Shown here in pieces: positions 28,183-40,326 of a DNA stretch of 64,000 nt (positions within the stretch are counted from its first letter, which is position 1; each line of letters opens with the position of its first letter). The notes beneath the pieces were generated by a model that worked only from the letters and a program-made list of their open reading frames with translations, was not told the origin of the DNA and searched no databases. The position numbers and the translations under genes are program-made. The DNA is from CAVWUA01 sp963758025. GTDB lineage: Bacteria; Planctomycetota; Planctomycetia; Isosphaerales; Isosphaeraceae. The stretch covers positions 806,001 to 870,000 of the forward strand of contig CAVWUA010000006.1 of NCBI GenBank assembly GCA_963758025.1, given 5' to 3'.

Positions 28183-28913
28183 GACGCCTCACCCCCGTCG
28201 GACGGGGGCGTGGGAAGCCTCCCGTGGCGCAGGCAGTGGATCATCAACCGCTTGGCCTCATCGTCCATGTCCATCGACTCGACCCGTGCGACCGCCTCCT
28301 CGATCGGATACTCGATCCGCTTCAGCTCGATGCGGCCGTCCTCGATAATCGCGTACGCCGCGCGGGGATCACTATCACGCGGCTGGCCGACACTGCCCGG
28401 ATTGAGCACGATGGTTTCCCCGGCCACCAGGTTGAACTGCATGTGGGAATGCCCCACGCAGACGATGTCGGCGTCGGACTTCCTCAGCCGCTTGGTCCAG
28501 GTTTCCGGGTCTTTCATCAGGTACTCGTCCAGCGGGTCGCGCGGCGTCCCGTGCACGAGCAGGAACCGTTTGCCTCCCAGCGTGACCCGCTGCGTCAGCG
28601 GCAGTTGAAGCAAGTACCGGCGCTCGTCCGGCCCCAGCGACGCCCATTGAAAAGGCCGGGAGGCCTGGGTCAGATAGCGGTATCCGCTCCCGCCCGCGAC
28701 CGGCACCCCCTGGGCCACGCCATGATCGTGATTGCCGCGCACCGCGTAATCGGCGTGCTCCATCGACCATCGCACGCAAGGCGCGGGGTCCGGCCCGTAA
28801 TCGACCAGGTCGCCCAGCATCAGGCAGACGTCATGCGGCTCCTGGATGGCCGCCAGAGCGTGCCAGTTGGCGTGAATATCGGAGAGAACGAGAATACGCA
28901 CGGTGATCGTCAC
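28179..28913 (-). CDS. YfcE/MJ0936-type metallophosphoesterase
   Basis: 244 residues with the full calcineurin-like metal set: DIHAN, GDLVDYGP, GNHDHG, HGTP and GHSH, followed by NPGSVGQPRD, typical of the YfcE family. It should be a Mn2+-dependent phosphodiesterase or phosphatase in the cytoplasm. GTG 28913 overlaps the asnB-like stop (GTGA), and its own stop overlaps the MFS start. The substrate is unknown; the neighbours hint at a lipid or surface-modification pathway. Confidence 0.87.
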   Translation of the reverse strand: MTITVRILVLSDIHANWHALAAIQEPHDVCLMLGDLVDYGPDPAPCVRWSMEHADYAVRGNHDHGVAQGVPVAGGSGYRYLTQASRPFQWASLGPDERRYLLQLPLTQRVTLGGKRFLLVHGTPRDPLDEYLMKDPETWTKRLRKSDADIVCVGHSHMQFNLVAGETIVLNPGSVGQPRDSDPRAAYAIIEDGRIELKRIEYPIEEAVARVESMDMDDEAKRLMIHCLRHGRLPTPPSDGGEAS

Positions 28914-30784
28914 TTCATCCAGTGGTCATACCAGAGCTGAAACATCAGGAGTGTCCAGAGCGGCTTGCGGTGGTCGCGGACACCGGCGCGGTGTTCGTCG
29001 ATGCGGCGGGCGACCTCCTCGGGGCGGAACAGTCCTTGCGATCGGAGGCGATCGGGGCCGAGCAGGTCGTCGAGCAAGCCAGCGAGCGGTCCTCGCAGCC
29101 AGCGGGCGACCGGAATCCCAAACCCCTTTTTGGGTCGCTTCAGAATCGACTCGGGCAGCCTACCCGCCGCGGCGCGCTTGAGCAACCGCTTGGTCTGGCC
29201 TCGCCCGTACTTGAACTCCGGCGGCATCCGCTCCATCGTATCGACAAGTTCCGCATCAAGAAACGGCGCCCGTACTTCCAGACCGCAGGCCATGCTCGCC
29301 CGGTCCACCTTCGTCAGGATGTCGCCCGGGAGATACGTCTCCTGGTACATCAAGAGCGAGCGCGTCAAGGAGTCGATCCCCGAAGGCAGTCCCTCGGCAC
29401 GTCCGAGATGCTCAGCCTCCACGTCCACCTCCCCCGGCTCGACCAGCAGGCGGGCGATCTCCCGCCCGGAGAACGAGCCGAGCCAGCGCTGATGGGCCAG
29501 CGGAGTCGGCTCCGATGCCCCCCGGAGAAATTGCTTGACCTTGAAATCAAAGCTGAAATTGCCGTGATTGACGGGCAATCGTCCGGCCGCCGCGCCGGCC
29601 AGGCTCCGCGCCGGTCGGGGCAGGCGGCGGAACAGGTCTGCGGCCCGCTCGGCGGTGAATGTCGGATAGCCGGCCAGGAGTTCGTCGGCCCCGTCGCCAC
29701 CGAGGACCACCGTCACCTGCTCGCGGGCAAACCGGCTCAGCAGGTGCGTCGGCAGGACCGACGCATCGCCGAACGGCTCGTCGAGCCAGCGGACGACCTC
29801 GGGGAGCAACTCCAGGACCGTCCCGACCGAGAAGATCCGCTCGTGGTGGTCCGTGCCCAGATGCGCCGCGACGGCTCGGGAGTGGTCGCTCTCGTCAAAG
29901 CTGGGATCGTCGAAGCCGATCGAGAAGGTGTGAATCCCCCCCGCCGGCTCGACCTCGGTCAAGGCCGCCGCGATGCTCGACGAATCGACCCCGCCGGAGA
30001 GGAACACGCCCAGCGGCACGTCGGATCGCCGGTGCCGCGCGACGGACTCCCGCAGGTCGCTCCAGAATCGCTCGGCCGTCTCCTCGAATGGGAGATCCGG
30101 AGGCGAGGGCAGGGGAGGTTCCCAGTAGCGGACGAGTTGCCTCCGGCCCCCTTCCCAGATCAGGACGTGGGCCGGTGGCAGCTTGCGGACCCCTTGCCAG
30201 ATCGAATGCGGCGCGGGGATGTATTCATAGAACAGGTAGCGGGCCAGGCTGTCCGGGTCGAGCTGGCGACCGACCTCGGGATGAGCGAGGATGGCCTTCG
30301 GCTCCGATCCAAACGCCAGCCCGCCGCCGGGGAGGTCGGCGTAGAAGAGAGGTTTCTGCCCCATGCGGTCGCGTGCCAGCACCAGGCGGGACCGTCGGCG
30401 ATCCCAGAATGCCAGGGCGAACATACCGTTGAGCTGGCGAGCGAAATCCTCGCCGTGCTCCTCGTAGAGATGAACCAGGCTCTCGGTGTCGCAGGAAGTC
30501 CGGTACGCATGGCCGAGGGCCTGGAGCCGCTCGCGCAGGGCGATCTCGTTGTACAGCTCGCCGTTGTACGTGACCCAGACCGAGCCATCCTCGTTGGCCA
30601 TCGGCTGGGCGCCCCCCTCCACGTCGATGATCGAGAGCCGCCGGTGCCCGAGCGCCACCGGACCGTCGAGAAAGAAGCCGTCGCCGTCCGGGCCGCGATG
30701 CGCGACCGTGGCCGTCATCCGCTCCAGAACACCGCGATCGGCGGGTTGGCCGTTATGGTTGATGAATCCGGCAATGCCGCACAT
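28910..30784 (-). CDS. asnB: asparagine synthase (glutamine-hydrolysing) type amidotransferase
   Basis: 624 residues. ATG 30784 is chosen so that the mature nucleophile is Cys2 in MCGIAGF. The N-terminal Ntn glutaminase has HRGPDGDG and YNGELYN. The synthetase domain has the PPi loop LSGGVDSS (about 263-269) and GGDGADELLAGY. It transfers ammonia from glutamine to an AMP-activated carboxylate. Paralogues in surface-polysaccharide clusters amidate sugars or lipids, and the operon partners here (phosphoesterase, MFS, PlsC) make a specialised role possible. First gene of the four-gene operon. Confidence 0.88.
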   Translation of the reverse strand: MCGIAGFINHNGQPADRGVLERMTATVAHRGPDGDGFFLDGPVALGHRRLSIIDVEGGAQPMANEDGSVWVTYNGELYNEIALRERLQALGHAYRTSCDTESLVHLYEEHGEDFARQLNGMFALAFWDRRRSRLVLARDRMGQKPLFYADLPGGGLAFGSEPKAILAHPEVGRQLDPDSLARYLFYEYIPAPHSIWQGVRKLPPAHVLIWEGGRRQLVRYWEPPLPSPPDLPFEETAERFWSDLRESVARHRRSDVPLGVFLSGGVDSSSIAAALTEVEPAGGIHTFSIGFDDPSFDESDHSRAVAAHLGTDHHERIFSVGTVLELLPEVVRWLDEPFGDASVLPTHLLSRFAREQVTVVLGGDGADELLAGYPTFTAERAADLFRRLPRPARSLAGAAAGRLPVNHGNFSFDFKVKQFLRGASEPTPLAHQRWLGSFSGREIARLLVEPGEVDVEAEHLGRAEGLPSGIDSLTRSLLMYQETYLPGDILTKVDRASMACGLEVRAPFLDAELVDTMERMPPEFKYGRGQTKRLLKRAAAGRLPESILKRPKKGFGIPVARWLRGPLAGLLDDLLGPDRLRSQGLFRPEEVARRIDEHRAGVRDHRKPLWTLLMFQLWYDHWMK

Positions 30785-30869
30785 GAGGGGGGAGCTAACT
30801 CCGACGGGCAATCCGCCTGGTTACACAGAGGCCGCACAGTTTATCAGCCTACCTGAGGGAGCCGTCCGA

Positions 30870-31541
30870 TTATAGCTCCGGCTCCACCCCCAGGACACGC
30901 AATTGCGCCGCGAGTCGCTCGGCCCGTTGCCGCTCGGCATCACACTGGCGAGCCAGATCCTCACGTTGCCGGATCAATTCCAGGTACGTGGCGAACGGCT
31001 CGCCATCCGGCCCAAACAGCCGCAGCTCGCCCCCCACCAGTTCGAACCGCACGCCCAGGCGGGGACTGACCCAGCCGTCCATCTGCGGAATCTCTTGCAG
31101 CCGGTCCCCCTCGCGTCGCAGGCCGGTGAGCGCGCCATCCTGGGGATTGTAGAGGTAATACTCCTCGACCCCGTGCTGCTCGTAGAACCGTGACTTTCAG
31201 AGCATCCCCCCGGACCGATTACCCGGCGAGAGGACTTCGAAGACGACCTGGGGGGCGATTCCCTCCTCACGCCATTGCTGGTACGACCCCCGATTTCCCT
31301 TTGGCCGGCCGAAGACGACCATCGCGTCGGGGGCCGTGCGGATCGTCGGATCTCCTTCGACGGGATACCAGAGGAGGTCTCCGGCGACGAAGACGTTCGG
31401 ATCGTCCCGAAAGATGGCCTCCAGACCCCCTTTGATGGTCGTGATCCACTCGAATTGCAGCGTGTCGTCCGCCAAGGGCTGCCCGTCGCTGTCAGGATAG
31501 ACGACGTCCTCGCGAGTGCCCGCCCGTGTGTGTGCGCTCAT
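30870..31541 (-). CDS. Uma2-family protein with coiled-coil tail (frameshifted)
   Basis: About 223 residues. The N-terminal part contains DTLQFEWITTIKGGLEAIF, TAPDAMVVFG and QVVFEVLSPGNRSGGM. The frame shifts near 31198; the next frame continues KSRFYEQHGVEEYYLYNP, GWVSPRLGVRFEL and a C-terminal Arg/Glu helix (RQREDLARQCDAERQRAERL). That is the usual Uma2 subtype with a coiled-coil end. It lies divergent from htrA and next to asnB. The break is probably an indel. Confidence 0.78.
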
Positions 31542-31741
31542 ATTTCTTCGGGTTTCTCCCGAACTGTTTTGGTGATCGGTTGACCCGCAGTTCAGGATAC
31601 CCGATCCACCCGACTGTCGGAGGCGAGCCGGAGCCATCGTTGCTTTCGGCATGGAGAATGCCTAGTCTGGAAGGTGCTATCGTCCATTCCCCTCGTCCCG
31701 CCCCTCCCATTTGCCGCGAATTATTGAGGAGTCCGTCGCCG

Positions 31742-33237
31742 ATGGCCTCATTTGAGCCGCAGAATGACCCGTTTGGTGAGCCGCCGCCGAGACCGACCAC
31801 GCCCCCCGTGCGTCGGGGATTCCTGATGGTCCTCGCCGTGCTGCTGTTGCTGACCATCCTGGTTTACGGCATCCCGCACATCGCCGAGCGGACCGGCTAT
31901 GCCTGGGAAGCCGGGCGCTCACGCGCGGCGGCGGAGGCCCTGGAGCGGCTCGACGAGGCGGGCGTCATCGAGAAGTCCTCGGCCCTGTTCCGCATGGCAA
32001 CCGCGAAGGTCGCGCCGGCGGTCGTGAATATCCGCTCGCTCCGCACGGTTCAGTTGCCCATGGGACGCCAGCGGATGGCTCATCCAGGACTGATCCCCGT
32101 GCAATCCGGCTCGGGCTTCGTCATCGACAAGGAGCGGGGATACGTCGTCACGAACAACCATGTGGTCGAGAACGCCGAGGAACTGGTTGTCCGCTTCGGC
32201 AAAGGGATGGAGCTGACGGCGCAGGTCGTGGGGACTGACCCCAAGACCGATCTGGCGGTGCTCAAGGTCACTGGTCCCCTGGAGGTCGAGTCCCAGTGGG
32301 GTGACTCCGACAAGCTGGATATCGGCGACTGGGTTCTGGCCATCGGCAGCCCCTTGCAACTGGACCGGACCGTCACCGCGGGCATCGTCTCGGCCACCGG
32401 CCGGAGCCTTGCCGGGCAGATCCTCGGCGAGGAAGGCTACGAGGACTTCATCCAGACCGACGCCGCGCTCAATCCCGGCAACTCGGGTGGTCCCCTGATC
32501 GACCTGCACGGGCGAGTTGTTGGTGTTAACACGGCCATCGTCTCGGATTCCGGGGGAGACCAGGGGCTCGGCCTGGCCATCTCCGCGAAGCTGGCGAAGC
32601 GGGTTGTCGATGATTTAATCGAGCACGGCCGCGTTTTCCGCGGCTACCTGGGGGTCGCCATGCGCGACCTCGACGCTCAGCTTGCCGAGAACCTCGGGCT
32701 GGAAAAGCCCGTGGGAGCCCTCGTCGAGGACGTCGAGCCGACCAGCCCGGCTGACCGGGCCGGCCTCAAGCCCCAGGATGTCATTGTCCGCATCGGTCAG
32801 AAGTCCGTCAGCGATCCGTCCGAACTGCGCGTCCGCATTGCCGAACTGCCGGCGGGGACCCGCGTGCCGATCGAGGTGGTCCGCGATAAGGAGCCAAAAA
32901 CGATCCAGGCCACGATCGGCGAGATGCCGGTCCTGCTGGCGCAAGGGCTCCGGCTCACCGAGGCGCCGCCGGAACTGGCCCAGCGCCTGCCCGGTTCCCC
33001 GCGCAGGCTCTGATCGTCTTCCAGGTCGCCCCCGGCAGCCCCGCCGACCGGGCTGGCCTGCGTCCCGGAATGCGCGTCATCGCGATCGGATCGACCCCCG
33101 TATCCAACCGCGGCGAGGCCGCCCAGGCCGCCGCGAAACTCGACCATCGCGCCGGCATTCCCGTGCAAGTCAAGCTGCCGGACAACCACACCCTGACCCT
33201 CACGATCGACGGCCCGAAATCAGGGCCGGCAGACTGA
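31742..33237 (+). CDS. HtrA/DegQ-type serine protease with two PDZ domains (frameshifted)
   Basis: About 498 residues. A polar proline-rich start and one membrane anchor (FLMVLAVLLLLTILVYGI) are followed by a trypsin-like domain with His140 (TNNHVV), Asp170 (KTDLAV) and Ser248 (NPGNSGGP). PDZ1 starts at GYLGVAMRDLDAQ. The frame breaks near 32995; the next frame gives PDZ2 (IVFQVAPGSPADRAGLRPG) and ends at TGA 33237. It is a membrane-anchored periplasmic quality-control protease. ATG 31742 precedes the anchor directly. Confidence 0.88.
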
Positions 33238-33811
33238 TGGGACCATGCCCCCGTCCCCCAGCGTGATGGATTCTTGGGTTCGGTCGGCGCAGGCCGCCTC
33301 CATCGAACTGTGTGCATTAAGGCAATTTTGCCAACATAGGGTATTTGAGGGGAATAATCCGAGCACGATACCGCATTTCGGAAACCGGCCGCTCGCAGAA
33401 TTCCGAAAAATCAGGAGGAATCGCCACGGCCACGGACTTGACTTGGACACCTGGTATCCGGGACGCATGGAACCCCCTATCCCGGTTTTTGCGATCTAGC
33501 CCGAAAGTCGTGCATTACAGGCAGGAACGGCAAATTGCCTCTTGTCAAGAGGTTGCCGCCTCGCGAGTCCGCGTGACGGGGACGGAACGACGGAGCGGCG
33601 TTGTAAAAGCTAAAACGATGCCGTTTTAGGACAATCCAGGTGCACCGAAATCGACCTCAGAAAAACTTGACGGTTTCCGGGGGCACTGTATAATTCCGAC
33701 GAACCGCCGACAAAGGGCACGGTGTGCGGCCCCTGGGTTTCGATGAGGAGTCGGCCCCCGGTGGTTGCCCTCCATGGACCCGGGCCTGAGACCTTGTTCC
33801 AGGAGCTCCCG
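33238..33811. other. intergenic region, 574 bp, before dnaG
   Basis: No supported gene. Relatively AT-rich. It holds small inverted repeats (CCTCTTG/CAAGAGG near 33540; AAAACG/CGTTTT near 33613-33629) and the dnaG promoter near 33667. The repeats could be operators, but this is not shown. Confidence 0.5.
33667..33694 (+). promoter_or_regulatory. sigma-70-type promoter of dnaG-rpoD
   Basis: TTGACG at 33667-33672 and a perfect TATAAT at 33689-33694, spaced 16 bp. It lies about 118 bp before the dnaG start, with an inverted repeat AAAACG/CGTTTT just upstream. It is the best consensus promoter in the window. Confidence 0.8.
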
Positions 33812-35736
33812 GTGCCCCGACACGCCGAATCAACGCTCACCGCCATTAAACAGGCGGTCGATATCGTCGCCCTTGTGGGTGACTACCTCACCTTGCATCG
33901 GTCTGGCTCGAAGTTTAAAGCCCTCTGCCCGTTCCACGACGACCACAACCCGTCGCTAGAATTGAACCCGGAGCGACAGTCTTACAAATGCTGGAGCTGC
34001 GGGGCCGGCGGCGACATCTTCGATTTTGTGCAAAACTATGAACGGGTGGACTTCCCTGAGGCGCTGCGAATGTTGGCCGAACGGGCCGGTGTGGCTCTGG
34101 ATGAACCCAGTTCCCGCACGGCGGCCTCGGCCTCGGGTGGTTCCTCGAAGTCGGAGTTACTGGAGGTCCTGGACTGGGCGGCCCGGATGTTCGTTGAGGC
34201 CCTGGCGCGTGACGCGGAGGCGAATGCCTATGTGGCTCGTCGCGGAATCACGGCGGAGAGTATCACGCGGTTCGGCCTGGGGCTGGCTCCCGACCAGCGT
34301 GGCTGGCTTCAAGGGCTGGCCCGCCGCGAGGGAATCGGACCGGAACCGCTGGAGCAGGCGGGGCTGATCGTGCGGAACCCGGAAAGTGGGCTGACGCGGG
34401 ATCGATTCCGCGGCCGGTTGATCTTCCCGATCCGCGACCTCCGGGGGCGTCCCATCGGTTTCGGCGGACGGATTTTGCCGGATGCGGAAAAACGGCTGAC
34501 CGAACTCGGGCAAGGTATCGCAAAATACATTAACTCTCCTGAAACCTCGTTATTCCAGAAACGCCGCAACCTGTACGCCGCCGACCTGGCCCGAGGCCCT
34601 GCCCGCACCGCGGGATGGATTGCTGTCGTCGAGGGTTACACCGACGTGATCGCCGCTCACCAAGCCGGACTCCCGAACGTCGTCGGCACCCTGGGGACTG
34701 CCCTCGGTGACGATCACGTCACGGCCCTGCGCCGGCTGGCCGATCGCGTCGTCCTGGTCTTCGACGGTGATGAGGCCGGACAATCGGCGGCGGATCGTTC
34801 GTTGCGGCTGTTCCTCGGTCACGAGGTCGATGTGCGGGTCCTGACTCTGCCCGCCGGACTGGATCCGGCGGACTTCCTCGGCCAGCCTGGAGGCGTCGAG
34901 GAGTTCCGGACGTTGGTGGAGCAGGCGGACGACCCGCTGGAGTTCACTATCGATCGGGCCGCCTCCCGGTTTGATTTCGCGTCGCCCGAAGGGGCACGCC
35001 AGGCGGCCGAGTGGGTGCTGACGATCCTGGCCGAGATCCCCCGGAAGGCGGGGACCGGACTCGACCTGAAGGTGGCCAAGGCGCTCGATACCCTGGCCAG
35101 GCGACTGGCCGTGCCGGTCGAGAGCCTGCGGCGGGAGCTATCCCGCCTGCGACGACGTTCCCAACGACCGGCGCCGACGCCGGCCGTTCTGGGCGAACCG
35201 GGGGGTACGTCGGCGGTGTCCGAGAATCAGACGCCGATCCGCACGTCCGACCTGGACCCGATCGACCGCGAGTTGGTCGAACTGGTCCTGAATGCTCCCG
35301 AGCTGGTCGGGACGTTGATCACCCGCGTGACGGCCGACTCCTTGCGGGATGCCCCATTGCGGGCCATCCTTCAAGCATGCTACGACCTGCACGGCGAAGG
35401 GCAGCTTCCGACGTTCGACCGCATGACTCTTCGCCTGGAAGACCCGGCGGTGCGATCTCTGGCCGCGGGCCTGCTGTTGCCCTTCGATCCATTACCGCTG
35501 CACGACCGTATGAAGCTTGAGCGTCCCGGAGCGCAACCCGCGCCCTGGACCGCCGGCTCGCCGGTGTGCTAACCCGCCTGGCGGAGCGGGAACGTCAGGA
35601 CCGCCTTCGCGATTTGAAAGTCGCTCTCGAAGAAACCGACCAGAGCACAAACCCGGACGAGCACCGGGCCTTGTCGCTGGAATACTTAAGACTCCTCAAC
35701 ATCAATCCGGACTCAAAAAAAAGAACCGCGTCGTGA
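33812..35736 (+). CDS. dnaG: DNA primase (frameshift near C-terminus)
   Basis: About 641 residues. The CHC2 zinc finger uses Cys39, His42, Cys60 and Cys63. The catalytic RNAP core includes GFGGRIL and INSPET, and the Toprim motifs are VEGYTDVIA and VFDGDEAGQ. GTG 33812 follows AGGAG at good distance. The frame breaks near 35530; the downstream frame continues ALDRRLAGVLTRLAERER to TGA 35734-35736, a helical end that would contact DnaB helicase. The protein is essential, so a true break is unlikely. It is 33 bp upstream of rpoD, as in the usual macromolecular-synthesis operon. Confidence 0.93.
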
Positions 35737-35769
35737 ACCGTCGCCGGTCTGTTCGTTCCGAGGGAGAGT

Positions 35770-37455
<1,686 letters not shown>

Positions 37456-37469
37456 CAACCGGACCGAGA

Positions 37470-37503
37470 CCGCCGGTCGCCCCGAGGCGACCGGCGGTTT
37501 TTT
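37470..37503 (+). terminator. rho-independent terminator of dnaG-rpoD
   Basis: 12-bp arms CCGCCGGTCGCC (37470-37481) and GGCGACCGGCGG (37486-37497), a 4-base loop and a T6 run to 37503, 15 bp after the rpoD stop. A textbook intrinsic terminator. Confidence 0.95.
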
Positions 37504-37620
37504 GTTGGCCCTTCGCGGAAGCTGACCAGAGACGACCCCTCGATTGACCACTATCACACCACATATCATCACTCACAGGAACGCCCGTCCGCATTCCGTT
37601 ACCGGGGAGGACTCATTTCG

Positions 37621-38358
37621 ATGCCCGCGACCGCCGACAACCTCCGCGACCTTCATAGCCTGCATCAGCGGGCCAAGGCCCTGCGCGACCGGCTGGCCTC
37701 GGCCCCGAAAACCCTGGCTGCCCGCGAAAAGTTCCTGAACACGCGCCGCGAGGCGCTGGAGGCCGATCGCAAGGCCCTCAAGGACGCCAAGGCCCAGGTC
37801 AAGAACCGCGAGGGCCAGGTGCAGAGCCAGCAGGCCCGGACCGACGACCTGCGAGTCAAACTCAACAGCATCAAGAAGCAGACCGAGTACGACGCCATCC
37901 GGAACCAGATCGCCCTGGAGAACGCGTCGATCAGCAAACTGGAGGACGCGATCCTCGAAACCATGACGCGGATCGACGAGCAGAGCGCCGCGGTGGATGA
38001 AGTGGACAAGGAGGTCAAGGCGCTGGAGGCGGAGGTCCAGGCGCTCCAGGCCGACATCCAGGCAAAGGCCGCCCAGCAGAAAGTTCAACTGGAAGAACTG
38101 GAGACGGCCATCACCGAGGCCGAGCAGATCATCCCGGCCGACCAGCGCGACCGCTACCGCCGCACGGTCAAGCAGCGCGGGGCCGACGCTCTGGCCATTG
38201 TCGAGAATGGTGCCTGCACCGGTTGCTTCGTCTCCGTGACCCCGCAGATGCTCAACGACCTGATCAACGCCGAGTCGCTGGTCTTCTGCAACACCTGCGG
38301 ACGCATCCTTTATCTCGCCGAGGAAGACCTGCCGGAGCACCGGCGGTCGGGCCGATAA
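37621..38358 (+). CDS. coiled-coil protein with C4 zinc ribbon
   Basis: 245 residues. A long charged coiled coil (residues about 5-165, rich in Ala, Glu, Lys and Gln) is followed by a C-terminal zinc ribbon with Cys199-x2-Cys202 and Cys223-x2-Cys226. This is the layout of the bacterial zf-RING_7/CT398-type proteins, whose members bind nucleic acid or flagellar/secretion factors. The molecular role is not firmly known. It stands alone between the rpoD terminator and the convergent radical SAM gene. Confidence 0.85.
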   Translation: MPATADNLRDLHSLHQRAKALRDRLASAPKTLAAREKFLNTRREALEADRKALKDAKAQVKNREGQVQSQQARTDDLRVKLNSIKKQTEYDAIRNQIALENASISKLEDAILETMTRIDEQSAAVDEVDKEVKALEAEVQALQADIQAKAAQQKVQLEELETAITEAEQIIPADQRDRYRRTVKQRGADALAIVENGACTGCFVSVTPQMLNDLINAESLVFCNTCGRILYLAEEDLPEHRRSGR

Positions 38359-38368
38359 GAGCGATGCC

Positions 38369-38421
38369 AGAAAAGGTGCCGGGAGCCGTTTGCATAGAAA
38401 ACGGCTCCCGGCACCTTTTCT
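38369..38421. terminator. bidirectional terminator (long hairpin)
   Basis: 23-bp inverted arms, 38369-38391 and 38399-38421, with a short loop. The outer bases are AGAAAA and TTTTCT, so both convergent genes gain a U-tract. The core GGTGCCGGGAGCC looks like a repeat type frequent in planctomycete intergenic regions, though I see only this copy here. Confidence 0.8.
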
Positions 38422-38425
38422 TGAT

Positions 38426-39987
38426 TCAGAACGAGTTGACGAGCTTCCGCTCGCCCGAGGCCTGTTGCCGGGCCATCGTGTGAGCGTGGTAGTGCATGGC
38501 GAAGTTGATCATGTAGATCAGGATCATGCCCGGGTTCTGGTGGACCTTCAGCAACCGCCAGAGCCGTTTGCGGTACTCCCGACGGAGGTAGGGCTTCCGG
38601 GATACCACGCATCATCCGAACGAAGAGGCCGACTGCCTGAGCGAGAAAGATGGTCTCGGTCTTGATGCGTTGCAGAGGGTGCCGGCGCCAGTAGCGGGCG
38701 CGGCCCTGGCCGACCACCATCTTCTCCTTGAGGTAGAGATCCTCGACGCGCTGGAAATACGTTTCGGGATCGTACAGGTCGTTGACGACCTTGAGATAGC
38801 CGTCGCGCAGTTCCTGACGACCGATCTGCAGCGGGATGATATTGGTGCCGAATTCCGGCTCATCGGAGTGGTCGAGGCGTCCCTCAGCGGCCAGGCGGGC
38901 GTGCAGGGGGGTCTTCGGGATCGCGTGCAGCATGCCCATCATCGAGAACGGAATCCGCGACTCCTGGATGAACTGGCGCTGGGCGTCGAAGATGGTCGGG
39001 TCGTCGCTATCGAAGCCCATGATCATGCCGCACCAGACCTCGATGCCCGCCTTCTGGATGCGGTGGACCTTCTCCAGCAGGGTGCCGCCGGTGCGAACGT
39101 TCTGGAACTTCTTCGTCTCGCGGAGCGAGTCCTCGCGGGGGCTTTCGATCCCGATGAAGACGGAGAGGAAGTTGGCCTCGACCATCAGCTCCATCAGCTC
39201 GGGGTCGTCCGCCAGGTCGATCGACGCCTCGGTGAAGAACGTCAACGGATACGCGTGCTTCCGCTGCCATGCGATCACGTCGCGTAGAACCGCCTTGATC
39301 GCCTTCTTGTTGCCGATCAGGTTGTCATCGACGATGAAGACAATGCGCATCTTCTGGCGCGCAGGGCTTCCAGCTCGGCGAGAATCTGGGGGCCGGTCTT
39401 CAGCCGGGGCCGCCGGCCGAAGGTGACGATGATGTCGCAAAACTCGCACTGGAACGGACACCCGCGTGAGAACTGGAGGCTGCCGAAGGCGTAATGCCGC
39501 ATCTTGAGCAGGTCGAACCGCGGCACGGGCAGCGTGCTCATGTCAGACTTTTCGGCCTGTTCGTAACGAGCCTGGTGCTGCCCTTGCGGCCATTCCTGGA
39601 GGAACCGCGGCCAGGTCTCCTCGGCCTCGCCGATGAAGAGCACATCGGCCAGGTCGCCAAAATAGTCTTCCTGCACCGTGACCCACGGCCCGCCAACCAC
39701 CGTGAAGCACCCCCGGCGCTTCAGTTCCGTGAGAATCTCCTTCATGCGGAACCGCTGGACGCTCATGCCGGTCACGCCCACGATGTCCGCCTGGCGCAGC
39801 GCTCGTAGTTGATCGCCTCGACGTTCTCGTCCATCAAGGTGACGGTATGCTCCTCTGGCGTCAACGCGGCCAGGAGCGGCAGACACGCCACCGGCAGGTT
39901 GGCCCGCTTACCCATGAAGGGCAAGGAATGTTCCATGCCCCAGTACGAGACCTCGAAACGGGGATTGATCAAGACAATATCGGCCAT
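38426..39987 (-). CDS. B12-binding radical SAM protein (three frameshifts)
   Basis: About 520 residues. An N-terminal cobalamin-binding domain (MADIVLINPRF..., LMDENVE, DIVGVTGMSVQ, GGPWVTVQ) is followed by the radical SAM cluster in SRGCPFQCEFC and a TIM-barrel part with IVFIVDDNLIGN, IGIESP and GMIMGFDSDD. A helical DUF4070-like end runs to GERKLVNSF. Frame changes near 39790, 39350 and 38605 split it, but each part joins smoothly to the next. It is a methylase or rearrangement enzyme of the B12-radical-SAM class; the substrate is unknown. ATG 39987 matches the conserved start. Confidence 0.8.
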
Positions 39988-40326
39988 GACTTCGGTGCGC
40001 TCCTCGGAGCCTCGCCGGCTCGCTCCTTCCGCGACGATCGCCAAGCGGAACAAGCATCATAGCCGGAACCGCCTCCGCGCCCACAGCCGGAACCGGCGAA
40101 CCGCGCGAATTTCCCAGGTTTTTTCCAGCCCCACGCCCTTGCTGAGCCGCTTCGCCCAACCAGAACCACCCAGAATCACACAGACGACGCGCGGGCCGGC
40201 ATGAAAAGGGCAAGGTCCGTGCCAGCGCAAGAAAAACGCCCAGAAGGCCCAAGTCGGCTAAGACCGGGCCTTCTGGCGTTCTCATGGTTACGATTCCGCG
40301 ACCAGGGTTCGCGGGATCGCGATGGA
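39988..40326. other. intergenic region with terminator
   Basis: 340 bp between two minus-strand genes. The right part holds the DUF1559 gene terminator. The left part must carry the radical SAM promoter, but no consensus pair is visible and no gene is seen. Confidence 0.5.
40231..40280 (-). terminator. intrinsic terminator of the DUF1559 operon
   Basis: On the minus strand the arms AACGCCAGAAGGCCC and GGGCCTTCTGGGCGTT pair with one bulge across a 15-base loop and are followed by TTTTTCTT. It lies about 47 bp after the DUF1559 stop. Confidence 0.85.

Noticed and set aside
28922..30856. Long plus-strand open frame opposite the asparagine synthase gene
   Set aside because: Antisense of a clearly recognisable enzyme with intact catalytic motifs; no domain or ribosome site of its own.
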